DNA of 64,000 bases from Methylophilus sp. TWE2 (lineage in GTDB: Bacteria > Pseudomonadota > Gammaproteobacteria > Burkholderiales > Methylophilaceae): assembly GCF_001183865.1 (NCBI RefSeq), contig NZ_CP012020.1:992001-1056000 (forward strand), given 5' to 3'. Position numbers and translations under genes: made by a program. The notes beneath the pieces were generated by a model. The model saw only the letters and a program-made list of their open reading frames with translations, was not told the DNA's origin and made no database searches. Below, in pieces: positions 43,898-53,741 of this stretch (the stretch's first letter is position 1; every line of letters begins with the position of its first letter).

Positions 43898-44851
43898 TTA
43901 AATCCAGCATGCCCGTTGCATGGCGATACCGCGCGCACCCGTAGCGAGCGCGAGGGATAGATGTTCTGCTTGCATGCCTCCTAAAGCATAGACCGGGATT
44001 TCCATTCCACTGAGCGTTTCGCCAAATTTTTCCCATCCCATTCCGCTTGTTTCTAGATGACTTTTTGTCGGTAACACTGGCGAGAGCAGTGCGAAGTCTA
44101 GCTTTAGTGATTGTGCTTGCTCCAACTCCGCGCGGTTGTGACAAGAGGCGCCTACCAATAAATGATTTGGTTTTTGCGTGAGTGTCCCCAGGCGCTCGCT
44201 GTTAAAATGCACGCCGTGGTAGCCGAGTTGCAATGCTTTCTCGGAGCTGCCATTGAGCAGGCAGCGGCAGTCGTAAGGCGCACATAGCTGTAATACTTCC
44301 TCGCTCAATTTGGCGAGTGCTGCGTCATCAAGCTGCGATTCGCGGATTTGCAGCAATTGCAGGCCATGGTCGAGTTGCTTCTTTAACGCTTGCAAGAATG
44401 CGTGTTCACCCATTTCTTGCACATTGCTGATGGCGTAAACGGGCGGCAGGCTGAGTGCTTGCATAATGGGGGCATTGGCAGGTAGCACCGGGCTGACGTT
44501 GAGTTTGCGTGGATGCTGCCAGGCAAATTGCTGGCCTTCGCGCGCTTGTAATTTGCCTTGCCATGCGTGGACAAAAAAGAAGTGCAGCAGTACGGTTTTG
44601 GCCTCGGCATCATGCGTGGCGGGGTAGTCGTAGCGGCGTTTAATCCACGGCTGGATGTGCGTGGGGGTGATGCCGAGCTCTTCTTGTGCTTCGCGGATCA
44701 AGGCGTGTTCTGCCGTTTCGCCAGATTCGATCTTGCCACCAGGAAACTCCCACCAGCCAGCCCAGCCTTTGCCATTGGGGCGGCTGGCGAGCAGGTATTC
44801 ACCATTTGGTTGCATGAGGATGGCAACCGCGACTTGGACGAGTTTGGTCAT
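43898..44851 (-). CDS. Nudix hydrolase fused to a ThiE/TenI-like domain
   Basis: 317-residue fusion. Residues 1-130 are a MutT-type Nudix domain with the box [23 protein letters not shown], expected to hydrolyse oxidised nucleotides such as 8-oxo-dGTP. Residues 140-310 form a ThiE/TenI-like barrel ([43 protein letters not shown]). The ThiE part lacks the usual INDR and GQED motifs, so TMP synthase activity is doubtful. This fusion is common in Betaproteobacteria. The ATG at 44851 was chosen over a TTG at 44860 that overlaps the ATPase gene. Confidence 0.88.
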   Translation of the reverse strand: MTKLVQVAVAILMQPNGEYLLASRPNGKGWAGWWEFPGGKIESGETAEHALIREAQEELGITPTHIQPWIKRRYDYPATHDAEAKTVLLHFFFVHAWQGKLQAREGQQFAWQHPRKLNVSPVLPANAPIMQALSLPPVYAISNVQEMGEHAFLQALKKQLDHGLQLLQIRESQLDDAALAKLSEEVLQLCAPYDCRCLLNGSSEKALQLGYHGVHFNSERLGTLTQKPNHLLVGASCHNRAELEQAQSLKLDFALLSPVLPTKSHLETSGMGWEKFGETLSGMEIPVYALGGMQAEHLSLALATGARGIAMQRACWI

Positions 44852-44856
44852 AAGTA

Positions 44857-45714
44857 TCAAGATTTCAGTTGCAGTTGGCCAGCATAGTCTTTGGCGAACT
44901 GGTAAGCGACGCGGCCACTGCGGGCGCCTCGCGTGTGGTAAAACTGCAGGGCGGCATGGCGTGCAGTATCATCCATAGCAATGCCGAAGGTTTGCAGCCA
45001 GTGCTCGGCGATGCTGAGGTATTCGTCCTGGTCAAAACTGTAAAACGATAGCCACAGGCCAAAACGTTCGGCCAGTGCAGTCTTTTCGTCTATGGTGTCG
45101 TTTTGGCGAATCTCGCCTTTGTCGACAATCGGCTGGTTGTCTGCCATGTATTCCGGCATCAGGTTTTTACGGTTGGAGGTGGCATAGACCAGCACGTTGT
45201 CGGAGGCGTGCTCAATTGAGCCATCAAGTATTACCTTAAGCGCCTTGTAGCCCATGTCATTGGCTTCAAACGTGAGGTCATCGCAAAAAATAATAAACTT
45301 TTCAGGCCGCTGGCGGATCAGTTGCGTGATTTGCGGCAGGTCGGTTAAATCCTGTTTTTCCACTTCTATCAGACGCAACCCTCCGGCTGCATAGGCATTG
45401 AGCACCGCTTTGACCAGTGAGGATTTGCCAGTGCCGCGTGCGCCTGTCAGCAAGACGTGGTTGGCTGGCAGACCCTGTAGAAACTGGCGCGTATTACGCA
45501 CGACCTCGTTTTTTTGCCTGTCTATAAAGCGGATATCTTCGAGCAATATGTGGTGAGGATGTTCAACCGCCTGTAACTGGCCCTGGTTGCCGTGCTTGAC
45601 CCAGCGCCAGGCGACAGCTTGCCAATCGGGCTCAGCCGGTGGAGCAGGCAATAAGGTTTCAAGACGCGTGATCAGTTGTTCGGCGCGTTGCAGCAGGTGT
45701 TCGATGGCATTCAT
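44857..45714 (-). CDS. DUF815 family AAA-type ATPase
   Basis: 285-residue P-loop ATPase of the DUF815 family. It has Walker A LLTGARGTGKSSLVKA near 88-103, Walker B KFIIFCDDLTF and the sensor region VLVYATSNRKNL, and ends in a helical domain (GRVAYQFAKDYAGQL). The family is widespread and its substrate is unknown. It directly precedes the Nudix/ThiE-like gene (six bases apart), which suggests a shared transcript but not a shared function. Confidence 0.88.
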   Translation of the reverse strand: MNAIEHLLQRAEQLITRLETLLPAPPAEPDWQAVAWRWVKHGNQGQLQAVEHPHHILLEDIRFIDRQKNEVVRNTRQFLQGLPANHVLLTGARGTGKSSLVKAVLNAYAAGGLRLIEVEKQDLTDLPQITQLIRQRPEKFIIFCDDLTFEANDMGYKALKVILDGSIEHASDNVLVYATSNRKNLMPEYMADNQPIVDKGEIRQNDTIDEKTALAERFGLWLSFYSFDQDEYLSIAEHWLQTFGIAMDDTARHAALQFYHTRGARSGRVAYQFAKDYAGQLQLKS

Positions 45715-45872
45715 GCGGAATTGTCAGGTGAGAAAATCAAACGAAAAGGTATTGTACACAATGAGGAAGCGACCGCTAGTATAAGTTGGGACGCAAGTTG
45801 GACTGCTATTAACGCAAAACTCCCTGCGTTTGTGTTACCTTGTCGGCCTAGGTTGAAATAGACATCGCGATA

Positions 45873-46445
45873 ATGAATATGCAACAACGAAAAATTATAT
45901 TGGCTTCACGCAGCCCGCGCCGGGTAGAGCTATTAGCGCAGTTAGGCGTGCAATGTGACATCCTGCCGGCAGATATTGATGAATCCTGTTTACCGGGGGA
46001 GGATCCCGCGCTGTATGTACAGCGGCTGGCCACTGCCAAAGCCATGGCGATTGCCGAGGCGCATGCCGCTAAAGGCTTGCCGATTCTTGCTGCAGATACC
46101 ACAGTGGCCCTGGGGCAAGACATTCTGGGCAAGCCTGCCGATGCCAAAGAGGCGCTAGAGATGCTTTCCCGCTTGAGTGGCAGCGTGCATCTAGTGCATA
46201 CGGCAGTGGCGGTCTACTATGCGGGCGAAGTGCGTTGCCTACTCAATACGACCGAGGTTGAAATGATGCAGGTGCCGTTGGCTAGTTTGCAAGACTACAT
46301 TGCCTCGGGCGAACCGATGGATAAAGCAGGTGCCTATGGCATACAGGGGCGCGCTGGCGCCTGGATCGTGCGCATAAAAGGTAGCTACAGTGGCGTGATG
46401 GGATTACCGCTGCACGAGACGGCGCAGTTACTGCACGCATGGTAA
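45873..46445 (+). CDS. maf: Maf-type nucleoside triphosphate pyrophosphatase
   Basis: 190-residue Maf protein, a house-cleaning pyrophosphatase acting on dTTP, UTP and related modified nucleotides. It shows ILASRSPRRVELL, the DTTVALGQDILGKP motif with the catalytic Asp, and the GAYGIQGRAG C-terminal motif of the YhdE branch. An ATG six bases later could also be the start. rng follows 35 bases on, as in many Proteobacteria. Confidence 0.95.
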   Translation: MNMQQRKIILASRSPRRVELLAQLGVQCDILPADIDESCLPGEDPALYVQRLATAKAMAIAEAHAAKGLPILAADTTVALGQDILGKPADAKEALEMLSRLSGSVHLVHTAVAVYYAGEVRCLLNTTEVEMMQVPLASLQDYIASGEPMDKAGAYGIQGRAGAWIVRIKGSYSGVMGLPLHETAQLLHAW

Positions 46446-46480
46446 ACTTTGCATAAAAAATGATAGAGATCGGGTAAAGC

Positions 46481-47953
46481 ATGTCATTGGCGCAGGAAGT
46501 ATTGATTAACGTCACGCCGCAGGAGACGCGCGTGGCGATTCTGGAGCAAGGGATTGTCCAGGAGCTACACATAGAACGGGCCTCATCGCTGGGTATTGTA
46601 GGAAATATTTACCGTGGCACCGTTGTTCGCGTGTTACCAGGCATGCAATCAGCGTTTGTCGAAATCGGCTTGCAACGCGCGGCTTTTTTGCATGCGGCAG
46701 ACATCATGGAATGCCATGCTGAAGAAGGCGATATCAAGAAAGAGCGCCCGATTCAGGAGGTCTTGCATGAAGGCCAGTCCATCATCGTGCAGGTGATTAA
46801 AGAGGCCATAGGCACCAAGGGTGCCCGCCTGACCACTGAAATCAGTATTGCAGGACGTTTTTTAGTTTACCTGCCTTACCAGAAACATATTGGCGTTTCG
46901 CAACGCATTGATATCGAAGAAGAACGCGAATTCTTGCGTAACCGGTTGCTGGGATTGCTGCCAGAAGAACGCGAGGGCGGCTACATTATCCGTACCATGT
47001 CGGAAAATGCGACTGATCAAGAGCTGCTGGCTGATATCGAATATTTGCGCAAAGTGTGGAGCAAGATCCAGGCTGAAAGTAAAAAAGTCGGTGAACGATC
47101 ACTGATTTTTTATGACCTGAGCCTGCCTCGACGTATTTTGCGCGATGTCGTGTGTACTGAAACCACCAGCATCCGCGTCGATTCGCGCGAGATGTTTGAG
47201 CGCCTCAAAGAGTTTGCCGAGCTGTATGTCTCGCATGCGGTGAAGCCGCTGACCCATTACAAGGGCGAGCGGGCGCTGTTTGAGTTTTACGATATTGAAA
47301 ACGAAATTGAAAAAGCCCTGGCACGTAAAGTCGAGCTGAAATCTGGCGGCTACCTGATTTTTGACCAGACCGAAGCATTGACCACGGTGGACGTGAATAC
47401 TGGTAGTTTTGTCAGCGGCAAAAACCTGTCTGATACCATTTTCAAAACCAATCTGGAAGCGGCACAGGCGATTGCACGGCAACTGCGCTTGCGTAATCTG
47501 GGTGGCATTATCATTATCGATTTTATCGATATGGATGAAGATGCCCAGCGCGAAGCGGTGCTGGAAGAGTTACGCAAGGCAGTGACGCTGGATAGGGCGC
47601 GTATTAATGTAAATGGTTTTTCGGCATTGGGCCTGGTGGAGCTGACACGCAAGCGCACCCGTGAGAGTCTGGCACATTTGCTATGTGAGTCTTGTCAGGT
47701 ATGCCAGGGTCGTGGCGAGCTGAAAACAGCGCAAACCATTTGCTATGAAATCATGCGTGAGTTGTTACGCGAGTCAAAACAGTTTAGAAACGCCAATGAA
47801 TTCAAGATATTGGCATCCCCTGAAGTGATTAATATGCTGGGCGACGAAGAGTCGCAAAGCCTGGCAAACCTGTCAGACTTTATTAAAAAACCGGTGTCGT
47901 TACACCCGGATACCCAGTACGGGCGCGAAGAATTTGATATTGTCTGGATTTAA
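46481..47953 (+). CDS. rng: Ribonuclease G
   Basis: 490-residue endoribonuclease of the RNase E/G family that matures the 5' end of 16S rRNA and cleaves some mRNAs. It has an S1 domain (about 35-125: NIYRGTVVRVLPGMQSAFVEIGL), the 5'-sensor region and the DNase I-like catalytic centre with aspartates in TTVDVNTGSFVSG and IDFIDMDED. The zinc-link cysteines follow in CESCQVCQGRG. There is no RNase E-type scaffold tail. It is followed by a good terminator. Confidence 0.97.
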   Translation: MSLAQEVLINVTPQETRVAILEQGIVQELHIERASSLGIVGNIYRGTVVRVLPGMQSAFVEIGLQRAAFLHAADIMECHAEEGDIKKERPIQEVLHEGQSIIVQVIKEAIGTKGARLTTEISIAGRFLVYLPYQKHIGVSQRIDIEEEREFLRNRLLGLLPEEREGGYIIRTMSENATDQELLADIEYLRKVWSKIQAESKKVGERSLIFYDLSLPRRILRDVVCTETTSIRVDSREMFERLKEFAELYVSHAVKPLTHYKGERALFEFYDIENEIEKALARKVELKSGGYLIFDQTEALTTVDVNTGSFVSGKNLSDTIFKTNLEAAQAIARQLRLRNLGGIIIIDFIDMDEDAQREAVLEELRKAVTLDRARINVNGFSALGLVELTRKRTRESLAHLLCESCQVCQGRGELKTAQTICYEIMRELLRESKQFRNANEFKILASPEVINMLGDEESQSLANLSDFIKKPVSLHPDTQYGREEFDIVWI

Positions 47954-47984
47954 AACAATAGGGCAATGTTTGCCCTATTGTTTT
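47952..47984 (+). terminator. Terminator of rng (bidirectional)
   Basis: Stem AAAACAATAGGGCA/TGCCCTATTGTTTT starting just before the end of the rng stop region, with T-runs on both strands. It also lies at the yggT stop on the opposite strand. Confidence 0.88.
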
Positions 47985-48531
47985 AAATAATCCCCATTGC
48001 CAGGCTGGGCAATACAATACGGCTGATCATCTGCAGTAAAAGCAGCGCCACCAGTGCCGAAAAATCAAAGCCTTGAATCGCGGGTAATACGCGGCGCAAC
48101 GGATCAAGAATGGGCGAGGATAGCTGGTTCAACACGCCATAAATCGGGCTGTAAGGATTGACCCAGCTTAATATCGCCATCAGCAAGATCGCATAGAAAA
48201 ATACATCTACCATCTGCCCCAATACCCCAAATACGGCTTGCCATACCCAAAACACAGGCGAAACGGGCGCGCCTGCCAACAATGTTAACAGCGCAAATAA
48301 AACAATCTGCATCAGTAATGCCAGCAATAGCGTAGAGAGGTCCCATTGCCTGACCGGCCGGATGATTTTGCGTGCTGGTTTCACCATAAAGTCAGTCAGT
48401 GCCATGGTCATCTGCCCTAGCGGATTCTGAAATGAAGTGCGTGTCCACTGCATTAAAAAGCGCAGTACCAGCAGAAAGGTGAGAATGCCAAAGGCGGCAT
48501 TCAGTAAAAAGGTGGTCATGTTTTGCAGCAT
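47983..48531 (-). CDS. yggT: YggT family membrane protein
   Basis: 182-residue inner-membrane protein with two YggT repeats and about four helices. Each repeat carries a proline-containing turn: SFQNPLGQMTMALTDFMVKPARKIIRP in the first and VNPYSPIYGVLNQLSSPILDPLRRVLP in the second. The family has been linked to osmotic stress and membrane integrity but has no defined biochemistry. The ATG at 48531 overlaps the proC stop (TAATG). Confidence 0.92.
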   Translation of the reverse strand: MLQNMTTFLLNAAFGILTFLLVLRFLMQWTRTSFQNPLGQMTMALTDFMVKPARKIIRPVRQWDLSTLLLALLMQIVLFALLTLLAGAPVSPVFWVWQAVFGVLGQMVDVFFYAILLMAILSWVNPYSPIYGVLNQLSSPILDPLRRVLPAIQGFDFSALVALLLLQMISRIVLPSLAMGII

Positions 48532-49364
48532 TATGCTTGGGCTCCCAGTTGATCGCCGAGTTCTTTGGCGCGACGTGCAGCCTGTTCGGCCGCATGTCGC
48601 ATCATGCCATGAATATCGTGTTGGCGCATACTGAGCAAGCCTTGCTCGGTAGTGCCGCCCTTGGAGGTCACTTGCTCACGCAAGGTCGCGACGGGGGTTG
48701 CACTGCCTGCTGCCAACAGGCTGGTGCCTTTAAAGGTGGCCAGACTGAGTTTGAGTGACTGTGCTTCAGTCAGGCCCAAAGCCACGCCTGCTGCCGTTAG
48801 GGCCTCTATCATCAAAAACACATAGGCCGGGCCGCTCCCGGAAATCGCAGTGACCGCGTCCAGTTGCGCTTCATCATCCAGCCAGACCACCTCCCCGGCA
48901 GCTTGCAACAGTGAATCTGCCAGTGTGCGTTGTGCCGCAGACACGGCTGCCAGGGCATAAGCCCCGGTGATCCCTGCCTGGATTTGCGCAGGCGTGTTGG
49001 GCATGGTGCGGACCATGGTTTGGTAACCGCCCAGCCAGCGGCTCAAGTCGGCGGTACGTATCCCCGCCGCGACCGAAATCAGCAATTGCGATTGTAGAAA
49101 AGGCGCCAGCGCTTGCGCCACGCTTTGGAGCTGTTGAGGTTTGACTGCCAAAACAATCACATCGGCAGTCAGCGAATGTGTATCCAGGCTGGCACTGGTG
49201 TTGACACCTAGCGTGCCTTGTAAGTGCTCGTGTTTGGCTGTGTCCGGGTCAATGACGGTGATATTCTGCATGGCAAAAGCACGTTGTTGCAGCCCTATCA
49301 TGAGCGCCTGCGCCATATTGCCGCCGCCAATAAAGGCGATGCGTGTGGCTGAGAGTGATTGCAT
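48531..49364 (-). CDS. proC: Pyrroline-5-carboxylate reductase
   Basis: Last step of proline synthesis, reducing pyrroline-5-carboxylate with NAD(P)H (EC 1.5.1.2). The 277-residue enzyme has the N-terminal dinucleotide motif IAFIGGGNMAQAL, VKPQQL, the MPNTPAQI block and the C-terminal signature (ISGSGPAYVFLMIEAL, TSKGGTTEQGL). It lies between yggS and yggT with four bases on one side and one base of overlap on the other. Confidence 0.97.
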   Translation of the reverse strand: MQSLSATRIAFIGGGNMAQALMIGLQQRAFAMQNITVIDPDTAKHEHLQGTLGVNTSASLDTHSLTADVIVLAVKPQQLQSVAQALAPFLQSQLLISVAAGIRTADLSRWLGGYQTMVRTMPNTPAQIQAGITGAYALAAVSAAQRTLADSLLQAAGEVVWLDDEAQLDAVTAISGSGPAYVFLMIEALTAAGVALGLTEAQSLKLSLATFKGTSLLAAGSATPVATLREQVTSKGGTTEQGLLSMRQHDIHGMMRHAAEQAARRAKELGDQLGAQA

Positions 49365-49368
49365 TTAA

Positions 49369-50085
49369 TTAGTTTCCTTCTGTCGCTGAATCTGGTTGAG
49401 GTTTAGGCGGGCGTGCGCCAAAAATAGCCGAGCCAACACGCACCAGCGTGGCGCCTTCGGCAATCGCGGCGGCAAAATCACCGCTCATGCCCATGGATAA
49501 AGTATCCAGTTGCAGGCCATGGCTGTTCAATTGATCAAACAGCGCGCGTACCTGCCGAAATTGGTCACGCTGTTGCTCAAAATCACTGCTTGGGGCCGGA
49601 ATCGCCATCAAGCCGCGCAGTTGCAGGCGCGGCAACTGTTTGATATTTAAGGCGAGTTCCAATACTTCCTGTCCACTGGCACCACTTTTGCTTGCCTCTT
49701 CGCTAATGTTCACTTGCAGGCAAATATTCAGCGGTGCCGCTTCTGGAGGCCGAGCATCTGATAGTCGTTGCGCAATTTTAAGGCGGTCTACCGAATGTAC
49801 CCAGTCGAAATGACGGGCAATTGGCTGTGTTTTATTGCTTTGAATCGGGCCGATAAAGTGCCATGCTATTGCACAGTCTTGTAGTTGCGCCTGCTTTGTG
49901 AGGGCTTCTTGCAGATAGTTTTCGCCAAATACGGTTTGACCGGCTTGGTAGGCAGCACGGATCGCCTCAGCAGGTTGCGCTTTGCTTACCGCGCAGAGCG
50001 TGACCGTTTGTGTTGCATGAAAACGGTTCTGTGCATCAGCAATTTGCTGGCTGATTAAGGCAATGTTGTCAGAAATAGCGGTCAT
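49369..50085 (-). CDS. yggS: PLP homeostasis protein YggS
   Basis: 238-residue single-domain alanine-racemase-like barrel that binds pyridoxal phosphate and keeps its level balanced; it has no known enzyme activity. The PLP lysine is in LCAVSKAQP (about 35), followed by FGENYLQEAL, HFIGPIQSNK, SVDRLKIAQRL and the SMGMSGDFAAAI phosphate-binding loop. The ATG at 50085 was chosen because the extra 168 in-frame codons upstream lie opposite pilT and are unlike the family. It is divergent from pilT, as in Pseudomonas. Confidence 0.95.
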   Translation of the reverse strand: MTAISDNIALISQQIADAQNRFHATQTVTLCAVSKAQPAEAIRAAYQAGQTVFGENYLQEALTKQAQLQDCAIAWHFIGPIQSNKTQPIARHFDWVHSVDRLKIAQRLSDARPPEAAPLNICLQVNISEEASKSGASGQEVLELALNIKQLPRLQLRGLMAIPAPSSDFEQQRDQFRQVRALFDQLNSHGLQLDTLSMGMSGDFAAAIAEGATLVRVGSAIFGARPPKPQPDSATEGN

Positions 50086-50173
50086 AGCGACTGTGTGGCA
50101 AAAGCAAGTGGATAAATACTCGGAATATAAAAAAACCAAAGCAACATTATATAAATAATCACTGGAGTCGATT

Positions 50174-51217
50174 GTGGATATTTCAGATTTATTGGCATTT
50201 TCAGTTAAAAACAAAGCCTCGGACTTGCATTTGTCCTCCGGTTTGCCGCCGATGATTCGCGTACATGGCGATGTGCGTAAAATCAATTTACCTGCCATGG
50301 AGCATGCTGAAGTACACCGCATGCTGTATGACATCATGAACGACAGCCAGCGCAAGGTGTATGAAGAAACACTGGAATGCGACTTTTCGTTTGAAATTCC
50401 TGACCTCGCACGCTTCCGGGTTAACGCGTTTAACCAGCAACGCGGTGCCGGTGCGGTATTCCGTACCATTCCAAGCAAAGTGCTAACACTGGATGAGCTA
50501 AATGCCCCCAAGGTGTTCAAGGACATTGCGGATACGCCACGCGGGATTGTACTGGTGACCGGTCCGACTGGTTCTGGTAAGTCCACCACATTGGCGGCGA
50601 TGATTGATTACATCAATGAAACGCAGATGTCGCACGTGCTGACTGTGGAAGACCCGATTGAATTTGTGCATACCTCGAAAAAGTCATTGATTAACCAGCG
50701 CGAAGTCGGTCCGCATACGCAATCGTTTGAAAATGCGCTGCGCTCTGCCTTGCGTGAAGACCCGGACGTGATCCTGGTGGGTGAGATGCGTGACCTGGAA
50801 ACCATCCGCCTGGCACTGACCGCTGCGGAAACCGGCCACCTGGTGTTTGGTACCTTGCATACCAGCTCCGCCGCCAAAACCATAGACCGGGTGGTGGACG
50901 TGTTCCCGGCTGCTGAAAAAGAAATGGTACGTTCCATGTTATCTGAGTCTTTGCGCGCCGTTATTTCACAAACCCTGTGTAAAACCAAAGATGAGCAGGG
51001 TCGTGTGGCTGCACATGAAATCATGATGGGTACACCCGCCATCCGTAACCTGATTCGTGAAAACAAGATTGCACAGATGTATTCAGCCATCCAGACCGGG
51101 CAGAGCATGGGTATGCAAACCCTGGACCAGAACCTGCAAGACCTGGTGAAACGAAATGTGATCAGCGCTGCTGAAGCACGCACCAAGGCCGCCAACCGTG
51201 ACGCTATCATCGGCTAA
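50174..51217 (+). CDS. pilT: Type IV pilus retraction ATPase PilT
   Basis: 347-residue hexameric ATPase that depolymerises type IV pili and drives twitching motility and DNA uptake. It has the N-terminal PAS-like fold (KASDLHLSSGLPPMIRVHG), Walker A VTGPTGSGKST near 130-140, the Asp box and Walker B (REDPDVILVGEMRDLETI), the His box GTLHTSSA and the AIRNLIRE C-terminal retraction motif. The GTG at 50174 has TGGAG six bases upstream. pilU follows four bases later. Confidence 0.97.
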   Translation: MDISDLLAFSVKNKASDLHLSSGLPPMIRVHGDVRKINLPAMEHAEVHRMLYDIMNDSQRKVYEETLECDFSFEIPDLARFRVNAFNQQRGAGAVFRTIPSKVLTLDELNAPKVFKDIADTPRGIVLVTGPTGSGKSTTLAAMIDYINETQMSHVLTVEDPIEFVHTSKKSLINQREVGPHTQSFENALRSALREDPDVILVGEMRDLETIRLALTAAETGHLVFGTLHTSSAAKTIDRVVDVFPAAEKEMVRSMLSESLRAVISQTLCKTKDEQGRVAAHEIMMGTPAIRNLIRENKIAQMYSAIQTGQSMGMQTLDQNLQDLVKRNVISAAEARTKAANRDAIIG

Positions 51218-51221
51218 CAAT

Positions 51222-52382
51222 ATGGAGAGCACGCAAACCGTGGGCGATCACGCCCAGACGGAAAAATTCGTCAATGACTTGCTCAAGCTCATGATCACGC
51301 GCAAGGCCTCTGACTTGTTCATCACGGCGGGTTTCCCACCAGCCATGAAGATAGACGGCAAGCTGACCCCCGTCTCATCGCAAATGCTCAATACACAGCA
51401 AACCGCAGAAATTGCGCGTACTGTCATGAACGACAAGCAGGCGCAGGAGTTCAAGGAGACACTGGAGTGTAACTTTGCCATCAGCATGCCTTCTGTAGGC
51501 CGCTTCCGCGTTAATGCTTTTATCCAGCGCAGTGCAGTCGGCCTGGTGTTCCGCGTCATTAATACCAACATCCCCAAATTTGACGACCTCAAGCTGCCGC
51601 CCATCCTCAAGGATGTGGTCATGGCCAAGCGTGGCCTGATCATTTTTGTGGGTGGCACCGGCTCCGGTAAGTCGACCTCCATGGCTGCGATGCTAGGTCA
51701 CCGCAATGAAAGCAGTTACGGCCATATTATTACGATTGAAGACCCGGTCGAATTTATTCATGGCCACAAAAATTGCATTGTGACGCAGCGTGAAGTCGGA
51801 GTGGATACCGAGAGCTGGCATGCTGCGCTCAAGAACACTTTGCGTCAGGCGCCGGATGTGATCATGATCGGCGAGATCCGCGACCGTGAAACCATGGATT
51901 ACGCGATTGCTTTCTCTGAGACTGGGCATTTGTGCCTGGCAACCCTGCATGCCAACAGCACCAACCAGGCACTGGACCGGATTATCAACTTTTTCCCCGA
52001 AGAGCGCCGCCAGCAGTTACTCATGGATTTGTCGCTTAACCTGCGTTGTATCGCTTCACAACGCCTTATTCCCAAACTGGATAGCAGTGGCCGTGTGGCG
52101 GCAGTAGAAGTGTTACTGCATTCGCCACTGATCTCAGACCTGATTTACAAGGGGGATGTGCATGCCATCAAGGAAATCATGGCCAAATCCCGTGAGCTGG
52201 GCATGCAAACCTTTGATCAGGCCTTGTTTGATTTATTTGAGTCTGGCCAGATCAGTTATGACGATGCTTTGCGTAACGCAGACTCGGTCAACGACTTGCG
52301 GCTTAAATTCAAGCTGAACAGCAAGCTGATGAACCCTGAAAACCAGGAACGCGGGCAGATTTCTAACCTGGATATCCTGTAA
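51222..52382 (+). CDS. pilU: Type IV pilus accessory retraction ATPase PilU
   Basis: 386-residue PilT paralogue that works with PilT in pilus retraction. It has KASDLFITAGFPPAMKIDG, Walker A VGGTGSGKST, the Asp box/Walker B (APDVIMIGEIRDRETMDY) and the ATLHANSTNQALDRI block typical of PilU. A Pro/Asn-rich tail (MNPENQERGQISNLDIL) extends beyond the PilT length. The ATG at 51222 is preferred; a GTG at 51198 overlaps pilT. A terminator follows. Confidence 0.95.
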   Translation: MESTQTVGDHAQTEKFVNDLLKLMITRKASDLFITAGFPPAMKIDGKLTPVSSQMLNTQQTAEIARTVMNDKQAQEFKETLECNFAISMPSVGRFRVNAFIQRSAVGLVFRVINTNIPKFDDLKLPPILKDVVMAKRGLIIFVGGTGSGKSTSMAAMLGHRNESSYGHIITIEDPVEFIHGHKNCIVTQREVGVDTESWHAALKNTLRQAPDVIMIGEIRDRETMDYAIAFSETGHLCLATLHANSTNQALDRIINFFPEERRQQLLMDLSLNLRCIASQRLIPKLDSSGRVAAVEVLLHSPLISDLIYKGDVHAIKEIMAKSRELGMQTFDQALFDLFESGQISYDDALRNADSVNDLRLKFKLNSKLMNPENQERGQISNLDIL

Positions 52383-52402
52383 GCAAGGCAGTGGACCATG
52401 AA

Positions 52403-52435
52403 AAACGCCTGCGATGAGATGTCGCAGGCGTTTTG
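52403..52435 (+). terminator. Terminator between pilU and pyrC'
   Basis: Stem AAAACGCCTGCGA/TCGCAGGCGTTTT with a seven-base loop and T-rich flank. It lies between convergent genes and can act in both directions. Confidence 0.9.
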
Positions 52436-52448
52436 TTTTGGCAACTGA

Positions 52449-53741
52449 TTAACCCAGTAGCAAAGTTTCCTGCTGGAATACCAGATTGCCCTGTGTGAGC
52501 GTGGCAGAGACCTTGCCAGTGACCGCATGATTCACAAAAGGCGTATTCTTGCCCTGGCTCATCAATGCGCGGCCATCGACACGCCATTCCATTTCCGGGT
52601 CGTAAACAACCACATCGGCAGTCGCCCCAACCTGCAAATTGCCAGCGCCAATGCCAAGAATATCTGCAGGAATCTGAGTGATTTTCGCCAGGGCCTGGCT
52701 AGGCGCCAATTTGGCTTGCGCGGCCCATTTCAATGCCAGGGGTAATAGTAATTCAAGCGCAGAGGCACCAGGGTGAGACTCAGCAAAAGGTAGAGCTTTG
52801 GCGTCATCATCGACCGGCGTATGGTCAGAGCAAATAGCGTCCAGCGTACCATCCAGCAGGCCTGCACGTAAAGCATCACGGTCACGTTGTGTACGCACCG
52901 GCGGTTGCAAATGCACCATGCTGTCAAAGAACCCGATATCCATATCGGTGAGGTGCAAGTGCTGGATGCTGACATCCGCGGTCACCTGCATGCCGGATTG
53001 CTTGGCCTGGCGGATCAACTCAACTGCCTCAGCCGTGGAAACACGGGCAATATGCAGTTTGGCGCCGGTGGCCTGGGCAATGCGCAACATGGTTTGCAGA
53101 GCGATACTTTCTGCGGCAGAAGGGATCCCTTTTAAACCTAATCTGGAGGCCACTTCACCATCATGTGCCACACCATTCCTCGCCAGGTAAGGATCTTCGG
53201 CACGCATAAACAAGGTGTAGCCAAAGGTCGCGGCATATTCAAATGCACGCCACAATACCTGGGTGTCGACAATGGCGGTATCCGCCTGTGAGAAGCCGAC
53301 GCAGCCAGCAGCCGTCAGGGCATACATTTCCGTGAGCAGCTGGCCTTGCAACTGGCGAGTGACCGCACCCAGCGGATACACATGCGCCAGAGCCTGTGAT
53401 TTGGCGCGGTGCTTGAGCATTTCAACCAGGCCCGGTTCGTCTAGCACCGGGTCTGTGTCTGGCGGGCAGGCCAGGCTGGTGACGCCGCCAGCCATGGCAG
53501 CACGCAGTTCACTCAGCAACGTGGCTTTGTATTCACTGCCAGGTTCACGCAGGCGGGCACATAAATCCACTAGTCCTGGCAATACCCATTTGCCGCTGGC
53601 GTCCAGTGTTTGGTCAGCCTTGAATCCTGCGGGCGCATCTCCAATCGCCACAATCTTGCCGCCGCTGATATACAGGTCTTTGACCTGATCCAGCTGCTGG
53701 CTGGCATCCATCAGGCGGCCTTGTTTAATCACGATATTCAT
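52449..53741 (-). CDS. Inactive dihydroorotase homologue PyrC' (PyrX-type), partner of aspartate carbamoyltransferase
   Basis: 430-residue protein with the class I dihydroorotase fold, but the metal site is destroyed. The usual H-x-H after VDL is Cys61-Ala-Arg63 ([10 protein letters not shown]). The His of the HAED motif is Arg180 (MRAED), the His of HVST is Arg233 (IARVST), and PHH reads IQH. Asp306 in CSDHTP remains. In Pseudomonas such PyrC' proteins have no activity and form a complex with PyrB, and the genes overlap by four bases, exactly as here (ATGA at 53738-53741). The role is therefore most likely structural, and an active dihydroorotase must be encoded elsewhere. Confidence 0.9.
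   Translation of the reverse strand: MNIVIKQGRLMDASQQLDQVKDLYISGGKIVAIGDAPAGFKADQTLDASGKWVLPGLVDLCARLREPGSEYKATLLSELRAAMAGGVTSLACPPDTDPVLDEPGLVEMLKHRAKSQALAHVYPLGAVTRQLQGQLLTEMYALTAAGCVGFSQADTAIVDTQVLWRAFEYAATFGYTLFMRAEDPYLARNGVAHDGEVASRLGLKGIPSAAESIALQTMLRIAQATGAKLHIARVSTAEAVELIRQAKQSGMQVTADVSIQHLHLTDMDIGFFDSMVHLQPPVRTQRDRDALRAGLLDGTLDAICSDHTPVDDDAKALPFAESHPGASALELLLPLALKWAAQAKLAPSQALAKITQIPADILGIGAGNLQVGATADVVVYDPEMEWRVDGRALMSQGKNTPFVNHAVTGKVSATLTQGNLVFQQETLLLG

Noticed and set aside
50086..50589. 168-codon N-terminal extension of yggS
   Set aside because: It is antisense to pilT and unlike the YggS family, which begins at the ATG at 50085.
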